Positions 39,154-47,406 of a DNA stretch of 64,000 nucleotides are shown one piece after another. The stretch is taken from NCBI RefSeq assembly GCF_017812015.1, contig NZ_JADQTN010000001.1, forward strand, positions 1,094,501 to 1,158,500, given 5' to 3'. Position 1 is the stretch's first letter; every line of letters begins with the position of its first letter. The DNA is from Pontixanthobacter sp. CEM42 (GTDB lineage Bacteria; Pseudomonadota; Alphaproteobacteria; Sphingomonadales; Sphingomonadaceae). The notes beneath the pieces are model-generated. The model was given only the letters and a program-made list of their open reading frames with translations, searched no databases and was not told the DNA's origin. Position numbers and translations under genes: made by a program.

Positions 39154-39606
39154 TGCGCGCCTTTGTTACTGTCTTGCGTATACATTGCGCAATATGGTTG
39201 CGGTAAGAAACCCACGGTGCTAGCAATCGCTGCGTTGGAACGGGTTCGCCTTATTCACTCCGCAGGATGGAAATTCAGCGGCTTAGAATTAAGAAACTCA
39301 CCAACAAGAACTCGGGCAATCGCCCAAGTCATTCACAGGTTGATGCAGACATGAGAAGCCTCTCCCCGATCCACTCGCAGCAGCCACAGCGCTGCGGCGT
39401 AGCGTGGACGGACCGGGCAGCGCACACAATGCGCACTCTCCTCTCGGCAGACACATCACCCCGGCATGATGCGCAGAAACGCGTCGGCCGGTTTTATAAC
39501 ACCGCTGCGACCAAGATGGTCGGCGGTTTTCACACATATTTGCGTCACTCATCGGTAGGACTGAACCCGTGTTTGGGCCCGCCCGGCGGCGCATGGAGAC
39601 AATTCA
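39154..39606. other. Long intergenic region, probable rne leader
   Basis: About 450 bases between the amidase and rne, with no convincing gene. Short inverted repeats are present at GCAGC 39378-39382 with GCTGC 39391-39395 and CATCA 39454-39458 with TGATG 39467-39471, plus the competing hairpins listed separately at 39483-39530. GGAG at 39595-39598 is the rne ribosome site. RNase E leaders in enterobacteria mediate autoregulation; whether this one does is unknown. Confidence 0.5.
39483..39530 (+). promoter_or_regulatory. Mutually exclusive hairpins in the rne leader, possible attenuator
   Basis: The arm at 39501-39512 can pair with 39518-39527 (five bp, a two-base bulge, five bp; five-base loop), followed by a short T run to 39530. 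The same arm can instead pair with 39483-39492 (nine bp with one or two bulged bases; loop 39493-39500). Both cannot form together, which is the layout of a terminator/antiterminator switch. The T run is only four bases, so termination may be weak. Confidence 0.4.
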
Positions 39607-42348
39607 ATGGCAACGCGCATGCTAATCGATGCGCGCCACTCGGAAGAGACCCGGGTGGCGGTACTAAAAGGCAACCGGATTGAGGAATTCGACTTTGAAT
39701 CTGCCGAACACAAGCAGATCAAAGGTAATATATATCTAGCGAAAGTTACGCGGGTCGAGCCCTCGTTGCAGGCGGCATTTGTCGACTTTGGCGGTAATCG
39801 CCACGGCTTCCTTGCCTTTAACGAAATCCATCCAGACTATTACCAGATCCCGACAGAGGATCGCGAAGCGCTGCTCGCTGAAGAAGCTGAAGCCGCTGAG
39901 GAAGAGGCGCGCCTGCGCGCTGAAGAGGAAGAAGAAGGCAATGTTCCCGGTGAGGAATATGATGCCGATGACGAATCCTCCGAAGCGCTAGCGGAAGACC
40001 TTGCCGAAGACGGCATGGAAGAAATCGACACATCCGAAAAAGACAAAGTCGCGACCATCGAAGAAGGCCATGTTGATGGCGACGATGATGACAGTGACGA
40101 TGACGATTCGGACGATGAAGAAGATACTTCCGAAGACGGCGACGGAGACGAGAAACCCAAGGGCCGTCGCGGTCGCGGACGCCGGGGTCGCAATGGCAAA
40201 GGTCGCCGCCAAGGTGGCGGTAAAGGCCGCAGCCGTGCAAAAGAAGTAGACGAGGTTCGCGCCAAGCGTATGGCGCTGCGTCGCCGCTACAAGATTCAGG
40301 ACGTTATCCAGCGCCGTCAGGTTCTGCTCGTCCAGGTCGTAAAAGAAGAGCGTGGCAATAAGGGCGCTGCTCTCACCACCTATCTTAGCCTTGCCGGTCG
40401 CTACACCGTGCTTATGCCCAACAGCAGCCACGGCGGCGGTATCAGCCGCAAGATTTCCAGCGCGCAGGATCGCAAACGCCTGAAGCAAATCGTTGGTGAT
40501 CTTCAGCTGCCCAAGACGATGGGGCTGATCGTCCGCACTGCCGGCCTCAGCCGCACCAAGACCGAGATCAAGCGCGATTTCGATTATCTTGCCCGCCTAT
40601 GGGACGAAATTCGTAACAATACGCTTGGCTCCAGCGCCCCTGCCCTGATCCATTCGGACAGCGACCTGATCAAGCGCGCGATCCGCGATATTTACAATCG
40701 TGAGATCGAAGAAGTGATTGTCGAGGGTGAAGACGGCTACAAGCTGGCCAAGGGTTTTATGAAGATGCTGATGCCCAGCCATGCGCGCCGGGTGAAGGCT
40801 TATTCAGACCCGGTGCCGCTGTTCCAGCGCTACGGAGCGGAAGATCAGCTGCGCGCGATGTATGACCCCGTGGTCCAGCTCAAATCGGGCGGCTACCTGG
40901 TTATCAATCCGACCGAAGCCTTGGTTTCGATCGACATCAACTCAGGCCGTTCGACCAAAGAGCACGGTATCGAGCAAACTGCGACCGCCACTAACGTAGA
41001 AGCCGCGCGCGAAATCGCCCGTCAACTGCGTTTGCGCGATATGGCCGGTCTGGTCGTGATCGACTTCATTGACATGGAATACAATTCCAACGTCCGCAAA
41101 GTCGAACGCGCGATGAAGGACTCGCTCAAGAACGACCGTGCACGCATTCAAGTCGGGCGTATTTCGGGCTTTGGTTTGATGGAAATGAGCCGTCAGCGCC
41201 TCCGCACCGGCGTGCTCGAGGCATCGACTCGCGAATGTCCGCACTGCGATGGCACCGGCCTTGTCAGGACCGCATCGTCTGCCGGTCTATCGGCCCTGCG
41301 CTTGATCGAAGACGAAGCAGCCAAAGGTAAGGGCACTGTCATCCAACTGGGTGCGAGCACCGAGGCGGCTGTCTATCTGCTCAACACCAAGCGCAGCGAA
41401 CTGACTGAAATCGAAGATCGCTACAATGTGACCGTCGAAGTCATGCCCGAGGGTGAAGACGAAGGCGCGAAAATGTCGGTCGCAAGCTCCGGCCCTCGTC
41501 CGACCGAAGCGCCAAAATTCGAACCAATCGTCGATGATGACGATGATGATGACATCGAAGAAGAAGCTTATGAGGACGAAGATGATCGTCCGCAGAAGAA
41601 GCGTCGTCGTCGCGGCGGTCGTGGCCGCAAGAAAAACACCGATGGCAGCGATGAAAGCGGATCCGACCAGCGCGGGCATCAGCGTGATGAAGAGCTCGAT
41701 GAAGACGGTAAGCCTAAGAAAAAGCGCCGCCGCCGTGGTGGACGCGGTCGCCGTGGTGGCCGTAACCGGAACAATAATGGCGCCGAAAACGGTGACAATA
41801 ACGGTGACGACAATGAGGTAACGGCAGATGACGCCAAAAACCTCGATAACGTGTCGGAGCAGGTGAAAGAGGACATGGCGGTCGTTGCTGGTCCGGATGA
41901 TGCACCGCAAACCGCGGAAGCTGCAGCCGAAGAGAAGCCAAAGCGGAAGCGTGCCCCTCGCAAGAAAAAGGCGGATGACGCAGCCACTGAAGAAGCGGCG
42001 GCTGAAGAGAAGCCCAAAGCTAAGCGGGCTCCACGTAAGAAGAAGGCTGACGCTGATGCTCCCAAGGCCGACGTAGACGCACCAAAGGCGGAAGAAGCTG
42101 AAAAGCCCAAAGCCAAACGTGCTCCACGCAAGAAGAAGGCTGACACTGCTGACGCATCTGCCGAGGAAGCTAAGGAAAAGCCGAAGCGCGCTCCTCGCAA
42201 GAAGAAAGCCGATACCGAGGCTGCCGATCCGGCGAAACCCGCACCGGCAGCGAAAGCCAAATCATCTGCTAAAGCTGACGAAACCGCCAGCGAAGATCAG
42301 CCCGCCAAGAAGCGCGGCGGCTGGTGGCAGCGTACTTTCGGCGAGTAA
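39607..42348 (+). CDS. rne: Ribonuclease E
   Basis: A 913-residue RNase E/G. The S1 domain (from about residue 37) is interrupted by a roughly 140-residue insertion (85-225) of acidic then basic low-complexity sequence, as in alphaproteobacterial enzymes. Catalytic Asp residues are Asp443 (IDINSG) and Asp486 (VIDFIDM). The Zn-link cysteines are Cys544 and Cys547 (CPHC). The C-terminal part (from about 640) is disordered, with Asp/Glu and Arg/Lys blocks and four copies of RAPRKKKAD near 782, 807, 838 and 861. It ends in GGWWQR; a GWW motif at this place binds PNPase in Caulobacter (known). GGAG lies eight bases before the ATG. Confidence 0.95.
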   Translation: MATRMLIDARHSEETRVAVLKGNRIEEFDFESAEHKQIKGNIYLAKVTRVEPSLQAAFVDFGGNRHGFLAFNEIHPDYYQIPTEDREALLAEEAEAAEEEARLRAEEEEEGNVPGEEYDADDESSEALAEDLAEDGMEEIDTSEKDKVATIEEGHVDGDDDDSDDDDSDDEEDTSEDGDGDEKPKGRRGRGRRGRNGKGRRQGGGKGRSRAKEVDEVRAKRMALRRRYKIQDVIQRRQVLLVQVVKEERGNKGAALTTYLSLAGRYTVLMPNSSHGGGISRKISSAQDRKRLKQIVGDLQLPKTMGLIVRTAGLSRTKTEIKRDFDYLARLWDEIRNNTLGSSAPALIHSDSDLIKRAIRDIYNREIEEVIVEGEDGYKLAKGFMKMLMPSHARRVKAYSDPVPLFQRYGAEDQLRAMYDPVVQLKSGGYLVINPTEALVSIDINSGRSTKEHGIEQTATATNVEAAREIARQLRLRDMAGLVVIDFIDMEYNSNVRKVERAMKDSLKNDRARIQVGRISGFGLMEMSRQRLRTGVLEASTRECPHCDGTGLVRTASSAGLSALRLIEDEAAKGKGTVIQLGASTEAAVYLLNTKRSELTEIEDRYNVTVEVMPEGEDEGAKMSVASSGPRPTEAPKFEPIVDDDDDDDIEEEAYEDEDDRPQKKRRRRGGRGRKKNTDGSDESGSDQRGHQRDEELDEDGKPKKKRRRRGGRGRRGGRNRNNNGAENGDNNGDDNEVTADDAKNLDNVSEQVKEDMAVVAGPDDAPQTAEAAAEEKPKRKRAPRKKKADDAATEEAAAEEKPKAKRAPRKKKADADAPKADVDAPKAEEAEKPKAKRAPRKKKADTADASAEEAKEKPKRAPRKKKADTEAADPAKPAPAAKAKSSAKADETASEDQPAKKRGGWWQRTFGE
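41941..42213 (+). repeat. Four coding copies of RAPRKKKAD in RNase E
   Basis: The tail of RNase E contains the basic motif Arg-Ala-Pro-Arg-Lys-Lys-Lys-Ala-Asp four times, spaced 25, 31 and 23 residues, separated by Glu/Ala/Asp-rich linkers. The linkers also share Glu-Lys-Pro-Lys. This is an imperfect internal repeat that could bind RNA. Confidence 0.8.
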
Positions 42349-42368
42349 TTAACTCTCCAGAACAATCG

Positions 42369-42408
42369 AACGCCACTCTTGTGAAAGCAGGGGTGGCGTT
42401 TGGCTTTT
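42369..42408 (+). terminator. Probable terminator after rne
   Basis: AACGCCACTC at 42369-42378 pairs with GGGTGGCGTT at 42391-42400 (nine Watson-Crick pairs and one G-T pair; 12-base loop), followed by a short T-rich stretch. It lies between rne and the convergent methyltransferase gene. Confidence 0.6.
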
Positions 42409-42424
42409 CTGACGAAAGGAAAGT

Positions 42425-43060
42425 CTAGGTGGCCGCCTTCACGCCAACGCCCCATTCCATCCACCCGACAGGCTTCGGTGTTTTGGGTGTGTAGCGCTCA
42501 CCCAATTGCTCGACTTCGAAACCGCCATCGCGCACAGCGGTGGTGATCGGACGCGTCAGATGGCAACCGCCTGCAATCGGTTTCCAGATCGGCTCGATCC
42601 GATCTTGCCATTTTGCAACGGATGCATCAGGCGCCCGGCCGTGCTCCAAATAGAGCAGCTTCCCACCCGGCTTCAGAATGCGCCGCATTTCACGGACGAC
42701 CTGCGCCTGATTTTGAACCGAACACATCGTGTAAGTGCACACCACGGTGTCAAAGCTGGAATCTTCAAACGGGATTGCCTCGCCAATCCCGTCGCGAATA
42801 TCGGCTTTCCAGCCCTTCTTCTCAGCCTCTGACTTGGTATATTCTAGCAGCTTCGCGCCCGGATCGATCCCCGCATAGCTGGTGATCGCAGCATCATTGT
42901 AGAATTGCTGGTTGATCCCCCCGCCACAGCCGATCTCAAACACATCGCCTCTGGCCATAGGTACGAGCTGTGACCGCAACTTCATAATTTGCGGCGCGCC
43001 GCAGGCCAGCTTGATTACGCGCGGCACGCCGTGCTCATCCCACCATTTTACAATGCCCAT
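42425..43060 (-). CDS. Class I SAM-dependent methyltransferase
   Basis: A 211-residue methyltransferase of the UbiE/phospholipid-methyltransferase-like group. Motif I is VFEIGCGGGINQQFY; the strand 2 acidic residue is in YAGIDPGAKLL; motif IV is FDTVVCTYTMCSV and motif VI LKPGGKLLYLEHG. These match phosphatidylethanolamine or quinone methyltransferases loosely, but the substrate cannot be fixed. I chose the ATG at 43060; the frame's upstream TTG at 43075 is unlikely. Confidence 0.85.
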   Translation of the reverse strand: MGIVKWWDEHGVPRVIKLACGAPQIMKLRSQLVPMARGDVFEIGCGGGINQQFYNDAAITSYAGIDPGAKLLEYTKSEAEKKGWKADIRDGIGEAIPFEDSSFDTVVCTYTMCSVQNQAQVVREMRRILKPGGKLLYLEHGRAPDASVAKWQDRIEPIWKPIAGGCHLTRPITTAVRDGGFEVEQLGERYTPKTPKPVGWMEWGVGVKAAT

Positions 43061-43128
43061 TTTCGCTCTTCCCAATTGCGTGCCCCGGCGGCATGATACC
43101 CGAAAAATAACCGTTGAGGGGATAATTC

Positions 43129-44022
43129 ATGGCCAAGGTTCATCGCACACCGGATTCACGCTTCGCAGATGTCCCCGACTACCCCTTCGATCCACGCTAT
43201 CACATCCTCAAAGATGGGCTTCGGCTGCATTATGTTGACGAGGGCCCGCGCGATGCCACTCCCGTCCTGATGATGCATGGTGAGCCAAGCTGGAGCTTCC
43301 TCTATCGCAAGATGATCGGGCCTACGGTCAACGCAGGATATCGAGTTTTGGCGCCCGACCTCATCGGCTTTGGCAAATCAGACAAACCGACGTCAAAGAG
43401 CGAGTTTTCCTATGCGGGTCACGTCGCGTGGATGCGCGAGTGGTTCGAAGCGATGGGGCTGAACAATGTTGTCCTCGCTTGTCAGGACTGGGGTTCGCTG
43501 CTTGGATTGCGGTTAGTTGCTGCAATGCCCGACAAATTTTCTGCGGTAGTACTATCGAATGGCGGTTTGCCCGCAGGCCAAGAACCACCGCCAGCCTTCG
43601 CAAAGTGGCGCACTTTCGCCAAAATGAGTCCGATCTTCCCGATTGGCGGAATCATCCAGAAGGCAACGACATCCGAACTAAGCGATGCCGAGGTCGCTGC
43701 CTATAACGCTCCTTACGATACGCGCGGTAGCAAGGCCGCAGCACGGATATTCCCCGCCCTCGTCCCGCTGGGCGAGAATGTGGCGGTGCCCGATCAGTTG
43801 AAAGCGTGGAAAGCGCTCGAGCAATTCGACAAGCCCTTCACCTGTTGCTTTAGCGACAAAGACCCAATCACACGCGGCGGTTTTGCGACATTTCAAGAAC
43901 GCGTTCCCGGAGCAAAACACGACTTGCACCGCACTCTAAAGGGCGGACACTTTATTCAAGAAGATGATCCGGAAGGGTTCGTCGGCGCAATTCTCGACAC
44001 GGCGAAAATGGCCGGAGTCTAA
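43129..44022 (+). CDS. Haloalkane dehalogenase (HLD-I type)
   Basis: A 297-residue alpha/beta hydrolase that replaces a halogen on an alkane carbon with hydroxyl. The nucleophile is Asp120 in CQDWGS, not Ser, with Trp121 as a halide-binding residue; HGEPSWS (50-56) carries the oxyanion-hole and second halide-site positions. A late Asp (SDKDPIT) and the His in KGGHFIQED complete the triad. This pattern matches DhlA/DhmA-like enzymes. A natural substrate cannot be inferred. Epoxide hydrolases share the Asp nucleophile, but the HGEPSW motif and missing lid Tyr pair favour the dehalogenase. Confidence 0.88.
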   Translation: MAKVHRTPDSRFADVPDYPFDPRYHILKDGLRLHYVDEGPRDATPVLMMHGEPSWSFLYRKMIGPTVNAGYRVLAPDLIGFGKSDKPTSKSEFSYAGHVAWMREWFEAMGLNNVVLACQDWGSLLGLRLVAAMPDKFSAVVLSNGGLPAGQEPPPAFAKWRTFAKMSPIFPIGGIIQKATTSELSDAEVAAYNAPYDTRGSKAAARIFPALVPLGENVAVPDQLKAWKALEQFDKPFTCCFSDKDPITRGGFATFQERVPGAKHDLHRTLKGGHFIQEDDPEGFVGAILDTAKMAGV

Positions 44023-44048
44023 CAAGCCCGCGTCTGAGTAATCGGCGA

Positions 44049-44807
44049 CTACGGCTCGATCCGTGAGCCATCGAATGCAAACAACCCGCCGCTATCGCTT
44101 GGCGTAAGGCCATTTAGCGTGCGGAGCAGATTGCGCGCGGCGGCCACGGGTTTGGTCAACTGACCATCGGGCAAATTGCTCTGAAATGGCTTGGACAAAT
44201 CGCTATCGACTGTGCCGGGGTGAAGTGCGGCGACCACAGCTTGCTTGTGTGTCCGGCCAAGCTCGATGCCGAAGTTCTTGATCAGCATGTTCAGCGCCGC
44301 TTTTGAAGCACGATAGGAGTGCCACCCGCCCAAGCCATTGTCACTGATCGATCCGACCCGCGCAGACAGCGCAGCAAAAATTGCCCGCCTGTCACGCGGC
44401 AGCAACGGCAGGAAGTGCTTGGCAATCATTGCCGGACCGATCGTGTTCAGGTGCAGCACTTCAGCCATCGAGGCGCCATCGAGCGCGCGATAGCTGCGCT
44501 CCGGTCCAGTGCCATTGCTCAAGGTCAGAACACCAGTGGCAACGACTACGAGATCGGGCGCGAGATCAGGCTGATGCTCTTTGACCAACGTAGCAGCAGC
44601 AGCGATGCTGTCTTCGTCACGCAAGTCAAAGCGGAACGGGATGGTAGTATCTCCCGCAACCGCGTCACCATTTCGTGATCCGGCGAAGATTGTTCCGGTG
44701 CCATCTGCGGCCAATGACTCGCACAGCGCCGCCCCGATTCCGCCGGAAGCCCCGAAGATCACCGCGCAGCCCGGCTTTCCGGCTTTGTCATATCCTACAT
44801 TGCTCAT
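44049..44807 (-). CDS. Short-chain dehydrogenase/reductase
   Basis: A 252-residue SDR. The cofactor loop is GASGGIGAAL near residue 19; the catalytic Tyr and Lys are in YRASKAAL (Y-x3-K), after a Ser in ALSARVGSI. LHPGTVDSDLSKPF is typical of the CsgA/C-factor-like subgroup. Substrate unknown. It converges on the dehalogenase gene and is divergent from sdhB. Confidence 0.87.
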   Translation of the reverse strand: MSNVGYDKAGKPGCAVIFGASGGIGAALCESLAADGTGTIFAGSRNGDAVAGDTTIPFRFDLRDEDSIAAAATLVKEHQPDLAPDLVVVATGVLTLSNGTGPERSYRALDGASMAEVLHLNTIGPAMIAKHFLPLLPRDRRAIFAALSARVGSISDNGLGGWHSYRASKAALNMLIKNFGIELGRTHKQAVVAALHPGTVDSDLSKPFQSNLPDGQLTKPVAAARNLLRTLNGLTPSDSGGLFAFDGSRIEP

Positions 44808-44834
44808 GTCGGTTAGACGGGCGAATGGCTCGCT

Positions 44835-44870
44835 CGTTCCCCCATTCGTTCCACTGTTCGTTCAATCCTT
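44835..44870. repeat. Three phased 12-bp CGTTC repeats upstream of sdhB
   Basis: Units at 44835-44846, 44847-44858 and 44859-44870 share CGTTC-N5-TT and follow each other without gap. Farther on are ATGAAC 44875-44880 with GTTCAT 44891-44896 (an inverted pair) and a direct pair of TGTTCCAT at 44905-44912 and 44914-44921. Such a cluster could be an array of regulator half-sites in the shared SDR/sdhB promoter region. Confidence 0.6.
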
Positions 44871-44958
44871 TGCAATGAACGTGAAATATTGTTCATCAGA
44901 ACCCTGTTCCATGTGTTCCATCCTGTAGGAATTACGGGCGAAACCGGCGCGCAAACGC

Positions 44959-44986
44959 TTGTGTCACACGGCAGAATCGTTACATA
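44959..44986 (+). promoter_or_regulatory. Possible sdhB promoter
   Basis: TTGTGT at 44959-44964 and TACATA at 44981-44986 are separated by 16 bases and lie 33 bases before the sdhB ATG. Matches to the consensus are partial, and the -35 element overlaps the small palindrome GTGTCACAC. Confidence 0.3.
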
Positions 44987-45019
44987 GGCAGCAACTAGAA
45001 AGATCAGGAATTTCTCTCC

Positions 45020-45802
45020 ATGGCGACCTTCACTCTTCCCAAAAACTCCAAAATCAACGGCAAAGGGAAAACCCATTCTGCCGATGGCGCTGGGCGTGTG
45101 AAGAAATTCAAAGTCTATCGCTACGATCCCGATACGGGCGAAAACCCGCGTTACGACACATACGAAATTGACCTCGACAATTGCGGGCCGATGGTTCTGG
45201 ACGCTCTGTTCAAGATCAAGAACGAGATTGATCCGACGCTGACGTTCCGCCGGTCCTGCCGCGAGGGGATTTGCGGGTCGTGCTCGATGAATATGAACGG
45301 CAAGAACGGCCTCGCCTGCACCTCTGCGATTGAGGACATGAAGGGCGAGATCCGCATTACCCCACTGCCGCATATGGAAGTGATCAAGGACCTCGTTCCT
45401 GACTTCACCCATTTCTACGCGCAATATGCCTCTATCCGTCCTTGGTTGCAGGCGGTTACGCCGACACCAAGCGGCAAGGAACGGCTGCAGAGCCCCGAGC
45501 AGCGCGAACAGCTTGATGGCTTGTATGAGTGCATCCTGTGCGCTTGCTGCTCGACCAGCTGCCCGTCATACTGGTGGAACAGCGACAAGTTCCTTGGCCC
45601 TGCTATTCTGCTGCAAGCCTATCGCTGGCTGGCAGATAGCCGCGATGAAATGACCGGTGAGCGTTTGAACGAGCTGGAAGACCCCTTCCGCCTGTATCGC
45701 TGCCACACGATCATGAACTGCGCGAATGTATGCCCCAAGGGTCTAAGTCCGGCCAAGGCAATCGCCGAAACCAAGAAGATGATGGCCGAACGGTCAATCT
45801 AA
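45020..45802 (+). CDS. sdhB: Succinate dehydrogenase iron-sulfur subunit
   Basis: A 260-residue subunit of complex II that passes electrons from the flavin to quinone. The [2Fe-2S] ligands are in [12 protein letters not shown] with a later Cys (GLAC); the [4Fe-4S] and [3Fe-4S] ligands are in [12 protein letters not shown] and [14 protein letters not shown]. sdhC, sdhD and sdhA are not next to it within the window, so it is either the last gene of a set separated from the others or expressed alone. A thioesterase and zapE follow. Confidence 0.96.
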   Translation: MATFTLPKNSKINGKGKTHSADGAGRVKKFKVYRYDPDTGENPRYDTYEIDLDNCGPMVLDALFKIKNEIDPTLTFRRSCREGICGSCSMNMNGKNGLACTSAIEDMKGEIRITPLPHMEVIKDLVPDFTHFYAQYASIRPWLQAVTPTPSGKERLQSPEQREQLDGLYECILCACCSTSCPSYWWNSDKFLGPAILLQAYRWLADSRDEMTGERLNELEDPFRLYRCHTIMNCANVCPKGLSPAKAIAETKKMMAERSI

Positions 45803-45829
45803 ACGCTTGCTGGTGTAGGGGCAAAGCCA

Positions 45830-46288
45830 ATGCGCGAGCCACCCGACTTCTTCACTTACGAACCGGTTCCCGGCCAACCCGGCTGGTATACTTGGGATAT
45901 GGCCGATAATTCGCGCTTCAACACGCAAGTAATGGGCGCAATGAGGGTGCGTCAGGAGGGCGACAAATGCCGCCTGCGCATGTTTCCGGAGCACAAACAC
46001 ACCAATCTGCAAGATATGATCCACGGCGCGACCACTCTGTCGCTGATCGATATCTCGCTATTTTCTGCCATGCATGTGCTGCGCAAGAGCGAAGCCGGAA
46101 TGGCGGTAACACTTGAGCTTTCAACGCAGTTTATCGGTGGCGGCAAACCGGACGAGCCAATGGATGCGGTGGTCGAAGTTATGCGCGAAACAGGGCGATT
46201 GATGTTCATGCGCGGCGAAGTTGTACAAGGCGATCATCTGGTGGCTGCATATTCCGGACTCGTCCGTAAAGCGTCTCCAAAAGCATGA
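45830..46288 (+). CDS. PaaI-family thioesterase
   Basis: A 152-residue hot-dog-fold protein. The segment QDMIHGATTLSLIDISLFSAMH, with a conserved Asn-Leu-Gln just before it, and later ELSTQFIGGGK match the PaaI/4HBT thioesterases that hydrolyse acyl-CoA. The substrate is not evident. Its stop overlaps the zapE start by four bases, so it is in an operon with zapE and likely sdhB, which ends 27 bases before it. Confidence 0.82.
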   Translation: MREPPDFFTYEPVPGQPGWYTWDMADNSRFNTQVMGAMRVRQEGDKCRLRMFPEHKHTNLQDMIHGATTLSLIDISLFSAMHVLRKSEAGMAVTLELSTQFIGGGKPDEPMDAVVEVMRETGRLMFMRGEVVQGDHLVAAYSGLVRKASPKA

Positions 46289-47403
46289 CGGAAACGCCGA
46301 TATCGCGCTACGAAGAGCTAGTCGCTGCCGGCGAGCTTAAGCCTGATCCTGAACAGAAATCCGCAGCCCGGCGTCTAGCACTGTTACGACAGGAACTCGC
46401 GGCCCAATCACCCACCGGCTTTCTCGGCAAACTGTTTGGGAAGGCGCCACCGCCTCCGCGCGGGATCTATATGTGGGGCGGTGTCGGGCGCGGTAAATCG
46501 ATGCTGATGGATCTGTTCCACGAAGCGCTTCAGATCAATCAGAAGCGCCGCGTACATTTCCATGCTTTCATGCAGGAAGTGCATCAAATGATCCGCTCCT
46601 GGCGCGAAGCTGATCCTGGCGATCCCATTCCAAAAGTCGCTCACGACATTGCGCAGGAAGTCCGCTGCTTGTGCTTCGACGAAATGGTGATCAACAACTC
46701 CGCTGATGCGATGATTATGAGCCGCCTGTTCCGCTCTCTGATCGTGGATGAGGGGGTAACGGTAGTGACAACCTCCAACCGGCCTCCATCCGATCTGTAT
46801 AAAGACGGGCTCAACCGTGAGCATTTTCTGCCGTTCATCGACTTGATCGAAGATCGTCTGGATGTGCTGCCGCTCAACGGGCCGGTGGATTATCGCCTCG
46901 ACAGGTTAGGCGACATTGATACGTGGCACTCGCCGCTTGGAGACGCAGCCACGGCACAGGTACGCGAAGCATTCTTTCGCCTCACCGACTACGCACCCGA
47001 AGATGCCAAAAATGTGCCTTCTGGAGAACTGGATGTCGGCGGTGGACGGATGCTCTACGTGCCGAAATCGCTCAAAGGCGTAGCGGTGTTCAGCTTCAAG
47101 CGTCTTTGTAAGGAAGCGCGCGGCGCGAGCGATTACCTGGCGATCGCAAGAACTTATCACACGGTCATCGTGGTCGGGATTCCGGTCATGAGCGCCGAGG
47201 ACCGTAACGAGGCGGCACGCTTCGTCACTCTAATTGATGCACTGTATGAGCACCGCGTGAAACTGTTCGTGACCGCCGCTGCTGAACCAGAACAACTCTA
47301 TCAAGCCGGCGATGGTAGCTTTGAATTTGAGCGGACAGTCAGCCGTCTGATGGAAATGCAAAGCGCCGAGTATATGGCATTGGGTCATGGCCCCAGTGAC
47401 TAG
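46285..47403 (+). CDS. zapE: Cell division ATPase ZapE (AFG1-like)
   Basis: A 372-residue AAA-type ATPase. The Walker A is GGVGRGKS at 65-72 and the Walker B RCLCFDEMV near residue 131, with sensor TTSNRPPSDLYKDGLNRE and an ATPase C-terminal lid. In E. coli ZapE acts at the divisome; relatives in mitochondria are AFG1/LACE1. It follows sdhB and a thioesterase, a typical alphaproteobacterial place. Confidence 0.93.
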   Translation: MTETPISRYEELVAAGELKPDPEQKSAARRLALLRQELAAQSPTGFLGKLFGKAPPPPRGIYMWGGVGRGKSMLMDLFHEALQINQKRRVHFHAFMQEVHQMIRSWREADPGDPIPKVAHDIAQEVRCLCFDEMVINNSADAMIMSRLFRSLIVDEGVTVVTTSNRPPSDLYKDGLNREHFLPFIDLIEDRLDVLPLNGPVDYRLDRLGDIDTWHSPLGDAATAQVREAFFRLTDYAPEDAKNVPSGELDVGGGRMLYVPKSLKGVAVFSFKRLCKEARGASDYLAIARTYHTVIVVGIPVMSAEDRNEAARFVTLIDALYEHRVKLFVTAAAEPEQLYQAGDGSFEFERTVSRLMEMQSAEYMALGHGPSD

Positions 47404-47406
47404 CCA

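Noticed and set aside
41679-42260. 193-codon minus-strand frame opposite the rne tail
   Set aside because: Its Ala/Ser/Arg-rich repeats are simply the complement of the RNase E basic repeats.
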